In this document: positions 1 through 10,890 of the stretch, one piece after another
How the letters are laid out: each line of letters opens with the position of its first letter
Position numbering within the stretch: the first letter of the stretch is position 1
From: Ursus arctos
Lineage: Eukaryota > Chordata > Mammalia > Carnivora > Ursidae
Direction of reading: 5' to 3'
DNA length: 64,000 nt
Assembly: GCF_023065955.2 (NCBI RefSeq)
Contig: NW_026622786.1
Location: 42,890,938 to 42,954,937, forward strand
The notes under the pieces: model-generated
Told to the model about the DNA's origin: nothing
The model's input: only the letters and a program-made list of their open reading frames with translations
Database searches by the model: none
Program-made: the position numbers and the translations under genes

Positions 1-364
1 TACACAATTATACTGGAATCAGAAATAAATGACTTTAACAGATTTATGAACAACCTTTATGGATAAACTCATCAATCAAATTTAAATGCTTGAATGATGC
101 AATAATGCCACATATTAGACAAACCTAAAGAGATTGGATACATTTGATTGTTGCCAGGAGTAACAAAATGTGATAGAGATCATGAGGGGACTCCACAGTT
201 AAGGAATAGAAGACTTTATATCCCATTAACATAAATGGGACAAATGCAAAAAAAATGAAAATAAAATCTAAAAGCTTCATTTGAAACCATGAGTTACTAA
301 AACACACAAATTTAGTGTGTTCTTGTCCTGTTTATTTATTTATCTTCCCCCAGGGCTATTTTTT
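1..364. other. Unique AT-rich intronic sequence
   Basis: I see no gene, RNA or recognisable repeat here. Short open frames such as 125-307 are chance frames with no family resemblance. Confidence 0.5.
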
Positions 365-415
365 TCTTTTTTTCCTTAAAGATTTAATTTATTTAAGAAA
401 GAGAGAGAGAGAGAA

Positions 416-469
<54 letters not shown>

Positions 470-680
470 TGAGTGTATGTGAGAGTGAGTGTGTGAGAGA
501 GAGAGAGGGGGAGAGAGTGCATACACACACACAGGTGGAGGGGCAAAGGGACAGAATCTTCTAGCTGACTTCTCCTTGTGCACAGAGCCCCACATGGGGC
601 TTGATTTCAGGACCCATGAGATCATGACCTCAGCTGAAACAAAGGGTCAGTTGCTTAACCTACTGAGCCATCCAGGCGCC
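365..680 (-). repeat. CAN-SINE (minus strand) with an expanded internal GA/GT tract
   Basis: The body reads gcccc-acatggggcttgatttc...gatcatgacctcagctgaa...cttaacctactgagccatccaggcgccc, the reverse complement of the tRNA-derived head. The poly-T end is on the left. 'cagggct' plus a T-run flanks both ends (about 351 and 681) as a target duplication. The CT-rich part is swollen by (ga)n and (gt)n to roughly 130 bases (about 399-525). The open frames 389-625 and 489-725 are made of this repeat. Confidence 0.88.
399..525. repeat. Compound (GA)n-(TG)n microsatellite
   Basis: Alternating gagaga and gtgtgt blocks lie inside the CT-rich segment of the SINE at 365-680. The (tg) runs reach about 14 units and are interrupted, which suggests a polymorphic locus. 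Confidence 0.9.
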
Positions 681-869
681 CAGGGCTTTTTTTTCTTAAT
701 ATGCATCTCATCTTTTTTAAAATGATATTACAATTGGGCCTTTGTTAAATCTTTGTCCCTCTAGCAAGGGTGATAAAAAAAAGAGTGTCTCACATCACTT
801 TCAATCTCTCCTATTACTAAAATTTTGAAGAGCCCCACCACTTTATTTTTTCTGTCTGCTTATCACCTC

Positions 870-2050
870 GCTGTCCTCTAATCCAGCATTGTTTACAGTG
901 GTAAGAAACATACAATATCAATATAACCAGCAGTAGGGAAAAAAAATCACTAGGAAACTACATTACAGTAAGATAAATAATGGTACATTCCTAAAACATA
1001 TTTTATACACTCATTAAAATATTTTACTTGAATTTTTAATGAGGAAAAGTAAAAGCAATACAATGTTAAAAAAAGCCAGATATAAAATTATGTATTAGGT
1101 GTTATATGAAGGTATTAAAATTCATACATAATTTAAAAACATCCAAAACAAGTCAAAACACAAAAGACAAATAACAAATTGGGAAAATATTTGCAATACA
1201 TGATAGACATGAAGTATGTATTTATAAGATAAGATAAATCTTTAAAAAGCAATTTTAGACAAGACAAAAATCCCAATTTGGAAATGGGCAGTTCACAGAA
1301 TAAAATGGTCAATAAACATACGAAAAGATGTTTGACTGCACCATTAATGAAAAACCAGTAAAAATGACCTATAATTTCTACCTAATGAATGGGGTAAATA
1401 TTTCATTTTCTCCTAGTAAGCTGGGAAAATATTAGTAATACTGATAAGGGTATGAGGAATCCACCTTTCTTACACATTACTAGTGAAAGCATAAGTGCTT
1501 AATCTTTCTTTTGGTAGTCTTGAAATAGATATCAAAATTCACCCAGTAATTCCTCTTCTAGAAATTTATCTAGAGCTATTAAGTATAGGATACATGTACA
1601 AAGAGCATCAGTGAAGCATTATTTCAGAGAACAGAAAGCTAGAAACAACCTTCCTTTTCATAAATAAGGGACTGGCTGCTCAATTTCTAAAACATCCATC
1701 CATCCATTTAAAAGAATTATTTGCATCCATTAAAAGGATGCAAAAATATATTTCCTGATATATATTTTTATAATATAAAATTTTTATAATATAAATTTTT
1801 ATAATATAAAAATATATTAAAAGGATGCAAAAAATATATTTCCTGATATAGAAAGATCTCCCAAAAGTACAATTGAGTAAAAAAATCCAGATGCAGGGTA
1901 CAATATAGAGAATGACCCTCATAGAAATTATAGAGATAACTGTATGTAGGTGTGATTAGAGAGATGACTGGGTGATGGATTTGGATTTGTTTTCTCTATG
2001 CTTGCATTTTCTAAATCAGCATGCTGCTTTAATTTTAGAAAAATATTTAT
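870..2050 (+). repeat. Old LINE-1 fragment (ORF2 3' part to 3' UTR), plus strand
   Basis: The phrases 'ggaaatgggcagttcacag', 'aataaacatacgaaaagatg' and 'acccagtaattcctcttcta' follow the order of the LINE-1 ORF2 C-terminal region as I remember it. The copy is badly decayed with no open frame. It contains a local AT-rich duplication at about 1729-1850. Confidence 0.65.
1725..1852 (+). repeat. Local duplication separated by an ATAATATAAATTTT array
   Basis: The segment attaaaaggatgcaaaa-atatatttcctgatata occurs at about 1729 and again at about 1817, differing by one base of A-run. Between them is a short tandem of 'tttttataatataaaa'-like units. It looks like replication-slippage duplication inside the LINE-1 fragment. 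Confidence 0.8.
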
Positions 2051-2149
2051 CTGCAGTGATTATCACTTAATAGCAAGATTATGCAATTTTTTTCTTTTAG
2101 AGCTTTTGGTATTTTGTTTTTTACTATTACTTTGTTTTAGTTCAGTAAC

Positions 2150-2187
2150 AAGAATAAATAAAATAAAATAAAATAAAATAAAATATT

Positions 2188-2247
<60 letters not shown>

Positions 2248-2260
2248 AAAGAAAAAAAGA
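2150..2260 (+). repeat. (TAAAA)n then (GAAA)n microsatellite
   Basis: About six aaaat/taaaa units run directly into about fifteen gaaa units, ending in an impure A/G tract. The purine-only stretch is over 80 bases. It may mark the A-tail of an old retroelement, but no body was recognised beside it. Confidence 0.92.
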
Positions 2261-3806
2261 AATCATAGAATTGCTGGTGCCCATTACTCGATCCTACCAG
2301 AAAGATCTATTTGTTCAGTTTTCCCACCAATGTGGAGGGGTATGAGAGGTATGGAGGTTCCTCTGACCCATCAGCTTTCAGTAACCAGGAAGCCCATGGG
2401 TTGAAAGTCCTGCTTTCAGTGTTGCTGGATTAAAATATGGATTAAAATGTGTCACTCCAGGTCCCAAACGTCTCTTCTGGACAGTTTTGCCACTAGTTAC
2501 CTTTTAAAATCCTGTTTCTCTTGAGTTGACAAAAGCAAAACATGCCCAATTGTTGAAATGGTGATCTCTGTCTTTCACAGGTTTACGGTATGGAAGAAAT
2601 GTTTACATTTATTAATGAAACTCTTGGAAAAAATTACAATCTAGGTTTTTATTCATAGATTTGTTTTCAAAACATGTAAGTAATGATGGAATGCATCAGG
2701 CAGGACACACAGACCTCTTTACTGCTTTTCTTCTGTAGTTATAGGATATTTGGCTTGGGTGGACTCCCCATAATGATGGGGGCTTTGCAACTCCTGAATG
2801 TATTTTCATGAGACTCTCATTTGAAATTTTAAAGCAAAGGACAGACTGCTCTTATTCTGAATTAATTTGAGTACAGTATTGACTGTAGGCAGAAATATGG
2901 ACTCTGCTGTGGTCCGTTCACCCCACGATCTTCTAGTGTAAGTTACTCTGATGGCAAAGATAAATAGGTCTTTGGCTTTGAATTGGCAAATTCAAATAGA
3001 TTGCTAGAATCCTTAAGGAAACCAGGCCAGCTATAATTGCTCATGGGTCCGTACTGGTCAGAAATGTTTGGACCCAAAAGGCTACCTATTTCATAACCTT
3101 TCAAGATGTCTTGGAACCTCTTGATTTCATTAGTTGAAATTGCCCTTGGTCTGAAACCCTGGATGTTTAAGCTAATCTGACTGCTGGTGTTCTAGTCCAA
3201 GGGTAGGGTGGAGAGGGACTTTGGTTTATATGTGACAGCACATGAGCTTCTCACTAAAGAAACAAGTTTAAACTAGTCTGTCAGCAAAGGTCACATTGTG
3301 GATAAGAGGACATGTAAAAATTCTGGTTGTAAACATTTTAGGGAAAGGACAGTGCATTAAATATTTTGGTATCCTGCATAAAGCCCAATAAACTGGTAGA
3401 AATAAAGTTTGATTTCAGTAATACGTGTGAATTCATCCAATTGCTCAACAAATATTTGTGTCCCTCCATAAAAGTACCTGGTTGGGATATTAAGATGCAT
3501 GAGATGGACCTGCCATCAAGAAATGTGATTTGAGTGAACCTTCCCAAATAGAAACATTGTCTCTAGATACTGAGGTAGTGGAGCACCGCCTCAGTGTCTG
3601 CATTTCATTCCTCACAGCCGAAATTGGAGTGGAAGGGCTTAGTGGAATGCAAAAGCAATGCTGCTGAACGGACCCTGGTTTGTGGGGTTTGAAGATAAAA
3701 ATAACATTTCTTTTATCTGGGAAAAAAAAGCCTTTAATTCAACTCACCCATACTGCACATCTGCACACACACACAAATGCACAGAGTTTAAGACAACCCA
3801 GCAGAC
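2261..3806. other. Unique intronic sequence
   Basis: No exon-like frame with flanking splice sites and no clear repeat was recognised. ORFs 3338-3547 (minus) and 3658-3858 (plus) have no recognisable product. Confidence 0.5.
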
Positions 3807-4020
3807 GGGCACCTGGTGGCTCAGTTGGTTAAGCGCCCGCATTAAGGTCAGGTCATGATCCCGGGGTCCTGGGATTGAGTTCTACATCTGGCTCCCTGCT
3901 CAATGGGGAGTCTACTTCTCCTTCTCCCTCTGCTGCTCCCCCTGCTTGTGCTTGCTCTCTGTCTCTCTCATTCGCTCTTTCTCAAATAAATAAATAAAAT
4001 CTTAAAAAAAAAAAAAAAAA
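3807..4020 (+). repeat. CAN-SINE (older type), plus strand
   Basis: It has the head gggcacctggtggctcagtt and body ggtcatgatcccggggtcct, followed by a CT-rich segment, aataaataaaatctt and an A-tail. The flanks 'caacccagcaga' and 'aaccaagcagaa' look like a slightly decayed target duplication. Confidence 0.93.
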
Positions 4021-4520
4021 GAACCAAGCAGAAATCTGTCTTTCCCACTCTTTGGTATCACAGAAGTGCTGATTTTTCCCCTACCTGGTTCTAATGCTCA
4101 TTTTAGTACCATCACGCTGTGTTTATTTGACCATGTTTTCACCAGGATGTCATTTGGTATGCTTTCAAAAGCCCAGGAGTACAGCATGCAGTACGTTTTC
4201 ATTGGAATGGAACATGAATATGTGAAGTGTTGAGCTGATGCATTATAGTTTCTGTGAATATCTGTATGGTGTTTACTAACTGTGATATGGGTTGGTCATA
4301 GGTTGGGATCATGTATTTCCAAACACACTTCATTATGTCAATTGGTCTGCTGTAAATCTATGAAATCTAACCTCAGCAGGTCTTGTGATGGAACTGTGTA
4401 ATCCTTTGGTTGGCAAACAAGTATCTTTTATACCCAAATTGACCACCTTTCCCCTCCTCCCTAACTTCCTGGAAGCCGCTAATCTGTTCTCTAATGTGGT
4501 AGTTTTAAAAATATTATAGG

Positions 4521-4713
4521 GGGGGCGCCTGGGTGGCGCAGTCGTTAAGGCGTCTGCCTTCGGCTCAGGGTGTGATCCTGGCGATCCGGGATCGAGTCCC
4601 ACATCAGGCTCTTCCGCTGTGAGCCTGCTTCTTCCTCTCCCACTCCCCCTGCTGTGTTCCCTCTCTCGCTGGCTGTCTCTCTGTCACATAAATAAATAAA
4701 ATCTTTAAAAAAA
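4521..4713 (+). repeat. CAN-SINE (young arctoid type), plus strand
   Basis: It reads ggcgcctgggtggcgcagtc...gtctgccttcggctcaggg...cttcttcctctcccactcc...A-tail. A perfect 14-bp target duplication, aaaaatattatagg, flanks it at 4507-4520 and 4714-4727. It inserted exactly at the head of the next SINE. Confidence 0.95.
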
Positions 4714-4727
4714 AAAAATATTATAGG

Positions 4728-4912
4728 GACCCCTGGGTGGCTCAGTTGGTTAAGCGCTTGCCTTCGGCTTGGGTCATGATCGCGGGATCCTGGACTGAGA
4801 CCCACGTCGGGCTCCCTGCTCAGTGGGGAGCCTGCTTCTCTCTCTCCCTCTGCCCACACCCAACCCGTTCATGCTCTCTATCTTAAATAAGTAAATAATA
4901 TCTTTAAAAAAT
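4728..4912 (+). repeat. CAN-SINE (older type), plus strand, abutting the preceding copy
   Basis: The head cccctgggtggctcagttgg, the body ggtcatgatcgcgggatcct, a CT tract and an AT-rich tail running into (AT) repeats are all visible. It begins immediately after the right-hand target duplication of the younger SINE. Confidence 0.93.
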
Positions 4913-4929
4913 ATATATGTATATATAAA

Positions 4930-7430
4930 TGGCACTAACCAGTAAGTTATCTTTCAAGATGGACTTTTTTCACTCGGCATAATGCCCTATAGATACAAGT
5001 TGTTTTATCAACAATTTGTTCCCTTTATTGCTGAGTAGAATTCCACGACACGGGTGTAACACAGTTTGTTTAGCAGTTTGCTCATTGAAGGACACCTGGT
5101 TTGTTTCCAATACTTGGCTACTATGATGAAAGCCGCTATGAACCTTTCTGTACAGGTTTTTGTGTGAACGTAAGTTTTCATTTCTCTAAGATAAACTACC
5201 AAGAGTATTACTGATGGAATCAACTGTTTTATGAGCAACTGCTAAATTGTTTGCTAAACACAACAAAATAGCTGTATCATTTTATATTCCTACCAGCAAT
5301 GTGTGAGTGAGTGTTTCTCTGCATCCTGGACAGCATTTGGTCTGTCACTAATTTTTATCAAGCCATTCTGATAGGTGTGCAGTGATACCTCACTGCGGTT
5401 TTAATTTGCATTTAATTAATGACTGATAATATTGAACATATTTTCATGTGCTTATTTGCCATATGCATATCTTCTTCAGTGAAATGTCTGTTCGTATCTT
5501 TGTCCATTTCCTAAGTGGATAGTTTTTGTTTCTTTACTTCTGAGTTTTGAGAGTTCTTTGCATATTCCAGATAATAATCCTTCGTTGGAAATGTGGTTTG
5601 CAAATATTTTCTACCAAATTGTATCTTATTTTTTCTTTCTCTTAACAGAGTCTTTGCTGTGCAAAACTTTTAAATTTTGATGAGATACAATTTATCAATT
5701 TTCCCTTTTATGGATTGTACTTTTGGAGTCAAGTCTAAGAACTCTGCCCAGTCCTACCTAGATCCTGAAGACTTTCTCCTAATGTCTTTTCTAGAAGTTT
5801 TATATTTTTTACATTTTTCCTTAAAGTCTACAATGCATTTTGGGTTATTGATTTATAAAGTGTGAAGATAAGTCAAGTTTCCCTTCTTTTGCCTATGAAT
5901 GTCCACCTGCTCTAGCACCATTTGTTCAAAATCCTATCCTTCCTCCATTAAACAGCTTCTGCACCTTTGTGGAAAATCAGTTAGGCATATTTGTGTGGGT
6001 CTGTTTCTGGGTTCTCTGTTCTATTCCAATGAACTATGTGCCTATTCCTCCAGCAGTATCATACCATCTTGATTACTATAGCTATCTAGTTGGTGGCAAT
6101 ATCAGGTAGAGTGATAACTCTCATTTTACTCTTCTTTTTCAAGATTTCAGCTATTTTAGGGCCTGTGCCTTTCCATACAAATTTTAGAATAAGCTCGTCT
6201 GGTTACAGAAAAAGGTTGCTTGGATTTTGACAGGAATTGCATTGAATCTATAGATCAGTTTGGGGAAAATTTACATCTTTATTATGTTGAGTCTTTCAAT
6301 CCATGAACACAGCATGTCTCTCCATATATTTAGGTCTTTTTAAAATTTCTTTTGTCAATAATTTGTGGTTTTTCAGTATACAGATTCTGTACATGTTTTT
6401 ATTAAGTCTATATTAAGTATTTCATTTATTTTGGAGTAACTGTAAATGGCTTAGAGTTTTTATTTACTTCCACATGTTCATTGTGAATATACAGAAATGC
6501 AACTGATTTGTGCATGGAGATCTTTTTATCCTGTGCCCATAGTGAAATCACTTATTGGTTCTTGGTTCTAGGAGCTTTTTTTTTTTTTTTTTTTTTTTTT
6601 GATAGATTCTTTGTAATTTCCTCTGCAGATAGTCATGTCATTTGCCAACAGAGATAGTTTTAAAAACCATTTTTCTTCCTTTTCAATACATATGCTTTTA
6701 AAATTTCTTTTTCTTTCCTTATTTCAGTGGCTGGAACTTCCAGTACTATGATTAAGAAGAGTGATGACAAACCTGTTATCCTTGTTCCCTATCTTAGAGG
6801 GAAAGCATTCAGTCTTTCACTGTTACATAAGATATTAGCTATAGTTTTTTGCAGATATTCTTTATCAACTTGAGTAAGTTCCTATCCATTCTTAGTTTTG
6901 CTGAGAGTTTGACTGTAAATGGGTGTAGGGTTTTGTCAAATGGTTTTCTGTGTCAATTGATATGATCATATGTTTTTCTCCTTTAGTGTACTGATATGGC
7001 AGACTACATTGATTGATTTTCAAATGGTGAATTAGTTTTACACATCCCAGTTTCTTTTTCTGGTACTTTTAAATGACAAATTCAATTTCATTAATGGTTA
7101 TGAACTATTCAGGTTGTGGCTTGGTAGTTTGTGGTTTTCAAAGGATTGCTCTATTTCTTCTAAGTTGTCAAATTTGTAAGTGTAAAGCTGCTCATAGTAT
7201 TCCCCTGTGACCGTTTTAACAAATGCAGAATTTGTAGTGATATCCCTGCTTTATCCTGATATTGGTGATTCGTATCTTTTCTCCTTGTACTTCAGTCAGT
7301 CTTGCTAGAGGTTTATCGATTTTATTGATTTTTTTTTTTTTTGGAAGAACCAACTTTTTGTTTCACTGATTTTCTTTGTTTTCTTGTTTTCAATCTCTCC
7401 CTCTTTTTTATACCAAAATTTAACAAGACA
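4930..7430 (-). repeat. LINE-1 fragment, minus strand (3' part of ORF2)
   Basis: Antisense LINE-1 landmarks run in order left to right: 'cactcggcataatgcc', 'ttgctgagtagaattcca', 'ctgataggtgtgcagtgata', 'tgtctgttcgtatctttgtc', 'catttgttcaaaatcctatc', 'ttgattactatagctatcta' and 'aattgcattgaatctataga'. The reading frame is broken throughout, so this is a dead copy about 2.5 kb long. It holds a 20+ base T-run near 6577-6600. The right edge is uncertain. Confidence 0.8.
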
Positions 7431-8555
7431 GGAAAAGAAGAGCTCTTTTTTTCTCTCACTTTCTTTCAAGTTCTTGGTATCCTCCTCTATCTTTTCTTCA
7501 TTCTTTTTGTGTCCAAGAAAAAGGCTCCTTCTTCCTCTTTTCAAAAGCTAAGCCCTTTCTCCTAAGTTTTGTTTCAGTGTTCTCCTCTGGGGTCATGCCA
7601 AATTTGGTAACTTTGCTTTTTCATAGTGGAGCTTCTCCTTAGCCCATAAGTTTGTTCTCACCTCCATTCCATCCTAAAGAAAGCCCCTCAGGCATAATTG
7701 CCACTAAACTATTGCTTCCCTTCACCATCAAACGTCTCAAGTAGGTAGCTACACTCACTGCCACTAGCACTTTATATTCTGTTCATTCTGGCTGTCTCCT
7801 ATTCTTGTGACTTTGCTCTAATCATATCTCAATTTATTTCTGATTCTGCTCTTTGGCTCCTATTTCTCCTGACACTAACCTCTCGATAAATGTTGGTTTC
7901 CCCTGCTCTGCCCAATTCTGACCTTCTATTCTTTTCTCTACCTTATGTCTTCTGTTTTCTTGTGGCCTCTGCCTACTGTCTGCCTGTTACCTGTGTGTCT
8001 GTGGGTTTTGGTGTCACTCTATTATTTGTGTTTCTGCATTCAGACTCTTCAGGAGAGTATCTGACTAGTTGGCCAGTCACTCTCTAATACAAACTGCTGG
8101 ACTGGCCATGTCCATTTTGGAGGATTAGCCCATAGGCTGACTTTGGGCTGCCCCCGTTCTCTGATCCAACTAGCTCTGGCTAGCACAGCAGGGTAGCATG
8201 TGTACAAAGCATGGTAACTATGCATAAAAAGCTTGCCAGAAGGAGACTGGGGGCAGGGTCTCTGAAGCATTCAGAGTAAACTACAATTTAAGATTCCAGA
8301 TTATGTATACTTATGGTGTTAGTTTGGAATTTTGGCATTTTTAGCAAGGGAGATCAGTAGACTATTCAATGACAGACATTATATCCAAATTGGCAGGTTT
8401 TTAAAAAAAGGCCTAAATATCAGTATTTTAGTTTAAATTTCTTTATAGTTTCTATGGCACATGATTTCGAAATTCATCAATGATATGGCTGTTTTCCTTT
8501 CAGATGTATAAAAATAAAGGAATCCTCATTACAAATGGTGTTGGAAAGCCCTGAA
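7431..8555. other. Intronic sequence, no assignable feature
   Basis: A pyrimidine-rich patch at about 7440-7560 yields chance open frames on both strands (7305-7544 minus, 7341-7565 plus). The remainder shows no recognised repeat or exon. Confidence 0.45.
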
Positions 8556-8868
8556 GGGAGAGCTCTTAGACCCCAATGCTGAGACCCAAACAGGAGGAAT
8601 CTTACTTTACATATCCCAGCAGGAGAAGGGAAGAATTTCTCCTTACCCAGCAACAGCTCTGTCAATGAGAAACTGTGACACTCAGCCAATGAGAAGCTGT
8701 CACCATCCAGAACTCTTCAAAATAGCCCCTCACAATTTCTTTCCTCCATAAAGCAAGACTCTCTCCTCTGTTCTCTGGACTTGCATATGGTTTGCCAGAG
8801 TTTGATTGCCCCAAATTGTAATTCTCTATTCTTGAATAGACTCATTTTTTGGGTAAAATAGCTGGCTT
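8556..8868 (+). repeat. Possible solo LTR of an old endogenous retrovirus
   Basis: The segment has LTR-like order: an A/G-rich left part, 'cctccataaagcaag' as a possible TATA region, a pyrimidine-rich 'gactctctcctctgttctct' stretch, and a late 'attcttgaataga' that resembles an eroded polyadenylation signal. No coding retroviral sequence flanks it. The family is not recognised and the ends lack a clear TG...CA pair, so this is tentative. Confidence 0.35.
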
Positions 8869-9544
8869 TTTTTTTTTAAGGTCAACAGATGTTAAAAAAT
8901 AATGAGATTGATTCATGGAAAGTCACTGAATTTACAATAGCTGAGATTTTAAAATTTCTTAGTTTTGTTATTTCTTTGTAGAAAGAAAGATTTAAAAATT
9001 CACCAGTACTTCAAAAGACCGGAATATACAGAGAGCTGACTAGAGAAGCTATTCTAAGATACTTGACTCTCCTTTCCTGGACATGACACACATACACTTT
9101 CTTTCCCCCCCCCCTTTTTTTCTAATTTACATGTGAAATATAGTCATCACCAGAAAGATGAATATAGCGTGTCAAAACACAAAGCAGGACATTATTTCTC
9201 ACCACCTTATTTTTCCACAAATATTTTCATCTTCCCAAGCTTCAACACAGCTTTCCACCTTATTTAACAACCATATTTATGGTGTTTTCTCTGATTTTTT
9301 TTAGAGTCTTCGGTGAAACTGGTTATGGCTCTTTTCTATTATTTCTTACACACCGCTAAAAAATTCGTTCTTTAATACTACAGTTCTCATTCTCACTCGA
9401 ACTTCAACTCTCTGATTACAAAGTTATTTTAGGGTAAAAGTATTCTGAATTTGCCAAGATTATAATGAAAAAAGGTGAGAAGTTTATTTTATTTTTTTTA
9501 AAAAAACTAAGAACTCTTGACTTCATCTTTGGGAATTCGGCTTA
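8869..9544. other. Unique intronic sequence with short C and T homopolymers
   Basis: Apart from a mononucleotide C(n)T(n) run at about 9104-9121 and A/T runs near 9490-9505, nothing is recognised. Confidence 0.5.
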
Positions 9545-10310
9545 GGTTCAGCCTACATTTACTCAGCACTTACAGTGTTAGACACTGGGGATGTTAAGAT
9601 GAATTAATACAAGTTCTAAAACCAAAGACCTTACAGCCTAGCAGAAGAAACGGTTGGATATAAGGTTCATTTATGCCCAGTGTGACCACTGGTAAATTTA
9701 CTGTGGACAACAGGGGAAAGGCACCTTGTCTTTTTGAGAGAAAGAAAGGGTATTAGAGAAAATTTTTCAGATAAGAAGATGGTTGAACAATGCCCTACTA
9801 AATGAGTAGAAACTCCTTGAGGGAAGAAGGCAAGGGATTTGTGAGGTGTGGAGGCAATCCAGGAGTGAGAATAGTATGCATGAACTAATTAGTACTCCAG
9901 AATAACATGGCTGCCTGGAGGAGAGGAACAGGGAGACAAGCAGGGAAGATGGGACGGCGTGTCCAAGCTCTGCTTAGGAGCTTTCACTCAATCCTCAGGG
10001 CGCCAAGGAAGTTCAGAAGCCATTTAAGTTGAGAGTGTTGGGGTCACATTTGTTCTTTAGAAGGACCACTTAGTGGCATGGAAGATGGATTTAAAGGAGT
10101 AAAACCAGAGGCAAGCAAACCACTTCAGAAAGTTCTGTACTTGTGATTAAACAGAAAGATAATGAAGGTCTGAGAACTAAGGTGTTAGTAAAAGGAGCAG
10201 AGAGATGCTTCCCTGAGGATGTTAAAAGATAGCATTTTAATGCTATTTTCAGTATCTTAAGTGACACTCTGGTAAACCTAGCCTGTAAATACAAAGACAT
10301 GGGGAAGAAA
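9545..10310 (+). repeat. Ancient LINE-2 3' fragment, plus strand
   Basis: 'tttactcagcacttacagtgttagacactggggatg' resembles the LINE-2 'actatgtgccaggcactg...ctggggata' segment. The downstream text on 'ttaggagctttcactcaatcc' and 'gaagccatttaagttgagag' follows the order of the LINE-2 3' region. It is heavily diverged. Confidence 0.5.
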
Positions 10311-10856
10311 ACAAGTGGGCAGAATGGAATCCTTATGATTCTTCAGTTATAGAGGGAGGCCACTTTACGTCAAAAACCTCATTTTAAATCTCTGCGTGTG
10401 TGTGTGTGTGTGTGTGTGTGTACATAATAGATAACAATCCACTTAACATCCGTTTGTGTTGTTGTCCAGCTAAAGAGTGTTCATTAGGGTCCAAAGTACC
10501 AAAATTTCACAAATGCTCAAGCATTTGTAAGAAGGACAGGAGCTTGTAGTGCTCAGCATAGGACCTCATTCTTCTGGTTTTCTAACACTCATGTGATGGT
10601 AAAAATGACGCCCATATTTAGAAACGTTTTATTGAGTTCTTTTCTTTTCCTCATTTTCAAACCATATTAGAAGCCAGGAAAGAGATTTCAGCACGTGAAC
10701 AACTTGCTCTTGGGTGTCTTATAGAAAAAAGATAATTTCTTAATTTCTTTAAAAATAGTAACTTTTAGAATGTTACTTAATAAATCACCTACTAAAAAAT
10801 AAGAAAGGAAAAGTTTAAATTATTTATAACTGCATTAAGCAGAGGCAACAGGAGTA

Positions 10857-10890
<34 letters not shown>

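Noticed and set aside
3807..4020. tRNA-like heads of the CAN-SINEs as possible tRNA genes
   Set aside because: The A and B box remnants belong to a SINE body that ends in a CT tract, aataaa and an A-tail. No intact cloverleaf with a proper anticodon arm was seen.
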